From: an uncultured Neomegalonema sp.
GTDB taxonomy: Bacteria > Pseudomonadota > Alphaproteobacteria > Rhodobacterales > Rhodobacteraceae
Direction of reading: 5' to 3'
DNA length: 15,294 nucleotides
Assembly: GCA_937958345.1 (NCBI GenBank)
Contig: CALGNW010000319.1
Location: forward strand, 1-15,294
Shown: positions 14,830 to 15,294 of the stretch, piece by piece
Layout: each line of letters begins with the position of its first letter
How positions within the stretch are numbered: position 1 is the first letter of the stretch
Program-made: the position numbers and the translations under genes
The notes under the pieces: generated by a model
Told to the model about the DNA's origin: nothing
What the model saw: the letters and a program-made list of their open reading frames with translations, nothing else
Databases searched by the model: none

Positions 14830-15294
14830 TTAACGCTCCGTAACCTGATAGAACGCCCGCGCCAACCACTCCGGCGAAATCTCTACGCCCCATCCCGGCG
14901 CATCGGTGACGGTCGCGTGGCCGTCTTCAATCGCGTAGGGCGACTCCACAAACAGCCCCTCCTGCCACGGATAATAGTCCGCGCCTTCGATGGCGAACTC
15001 CAGATATTTGCCCGCATTCGGGATCGCGCGCAGCAAATGCATCGTGAACAGAGTCACCATCGACAGGTTCGCGCAATGCGGCGTGACAGGCAGACCTGCC
15101 GCCTCGGCCATCCGGCACACCCGCAGCGTCCGCGCGATGCCGCCGAGATAGCAAACATCGGGCTGCACAATATCAACGGCGCGCATATCAATCATCCGCC
15201 GCCACGTCGGCAAATCACAATCCTGCTCGCCCCCCGTCACATCAATCGACAGCGCATCCGTGACTTGCTTGGTCTGCTCCAACTCCCAATAGGG
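14830..15294 (-). CDS. Enolase-superfamily enzyme, mandelate racemase type, C-terminal 154 residues
   Basis: The frame stays open to the right edge and reads PYWELEQTKQVTDAL, so the TTG at 15282 is an internal leucine and the gene begins outside the window. The visible part is the end of the TIM barrel. In fragment numbering, E23 (TGGEQD) is a metal ligand, D46 (VQPD) and H73 (TPHCAN) form the His-Asp dyad of the mandelate racemase subgroup, and E99 (YLEF) is the late acidic residue. Members dehydrate or racemise acid sugars and related hydroxy acids. The capping domain and general base that set specificity are not visible. It converges on the membrane-protein gene with 16 bp between stops. 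Confidence 0.88.
   Translation of the reverse strand, partial: PYWELEQTKQVTDALSIDVTGGEQDCDLPTWRRMIDMRAVDIVQPDVCYLGGIARTLRVCRMAEAAGLPVTPHCANLSMVTLFTMHLLRAIPNAGKYLEFAIEGADYYPWQEGLFVESPYAIEDGHATVTDAPGWGVEISPEWLARAFYQVTER

Overview
The window looks like chromosomal DNA of an alphaproteobacterium. The genes are GC-rich, the recombinase and transporter genes are of types common in that class, and one intergenic palindromic repeat resembles those seen across Alphaproteobacteria. A Rhodobacterales- or Rhizobiales-like host is my best guess, but no rRNA or other taxonomic marker is present. I see no phage, plasmid, tRNA, rRNA or CRISPR. Both edges cut genes: xerD lacks its N-terminus on the left, and an enolase-superfamily gene lacks its N-terminus on the right.

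Left third (1-4664): the 3' part of xerD (chromosome dimer resolution) runs into a convergent metallophosphoesterase-like gene with a 1-bp gap. The latter has lost the usual first metal-binding motif. A divergent CNNM/CBS membrane protein (HlyC/CorC type) follows, then an unrecognised four-helix membrane protein. A 83-bp tandem repeat with strong hairpins then separates the latter from a convergent, probably Tat-exported metallo-beta-lactamase-fold hydrolase.

Middle (4665-7300): an unusually AT-rich intergenic region of about 400 bp leads into a tight three-gene operon with ATGA overlaps. It encodes a TadG-like protein with a cysteine-containing, beta-helix-like C-terminal region and two TadE/F-like pseudopilins. 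A clear rho-independent terminator closes it. No Tad/Flp motor, prepilin peptidase or secretin gene is nearby, so these proteins must work with machinery encoded elsewhere or form a stand-alone surface module.

Right half (7301-14813): an amidohydrolase of the Xaa-Pro dipeptidase/imidazolonepropionase type precedes a complete oligopeptide-type ABC importer. The importer consists of a binding protein, two permeases and one polypeptide fusing both ATPases. A small membrane protein is translationally coupled behind it. The likely theme is uptake of peptides or amino-acid derivatives and intracellular hydrolysis, which is inferred from context. Between the amidohydrolase and the binding protein lies a decayed GIY-YIG-type ORF bracketed by two inverted copies of a palindromic repeat, which looks like a dead mobile or repeat-associated unit. 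The window ends in a convergent mandelate racemase-like gene, which may be a catabolic neighbour.
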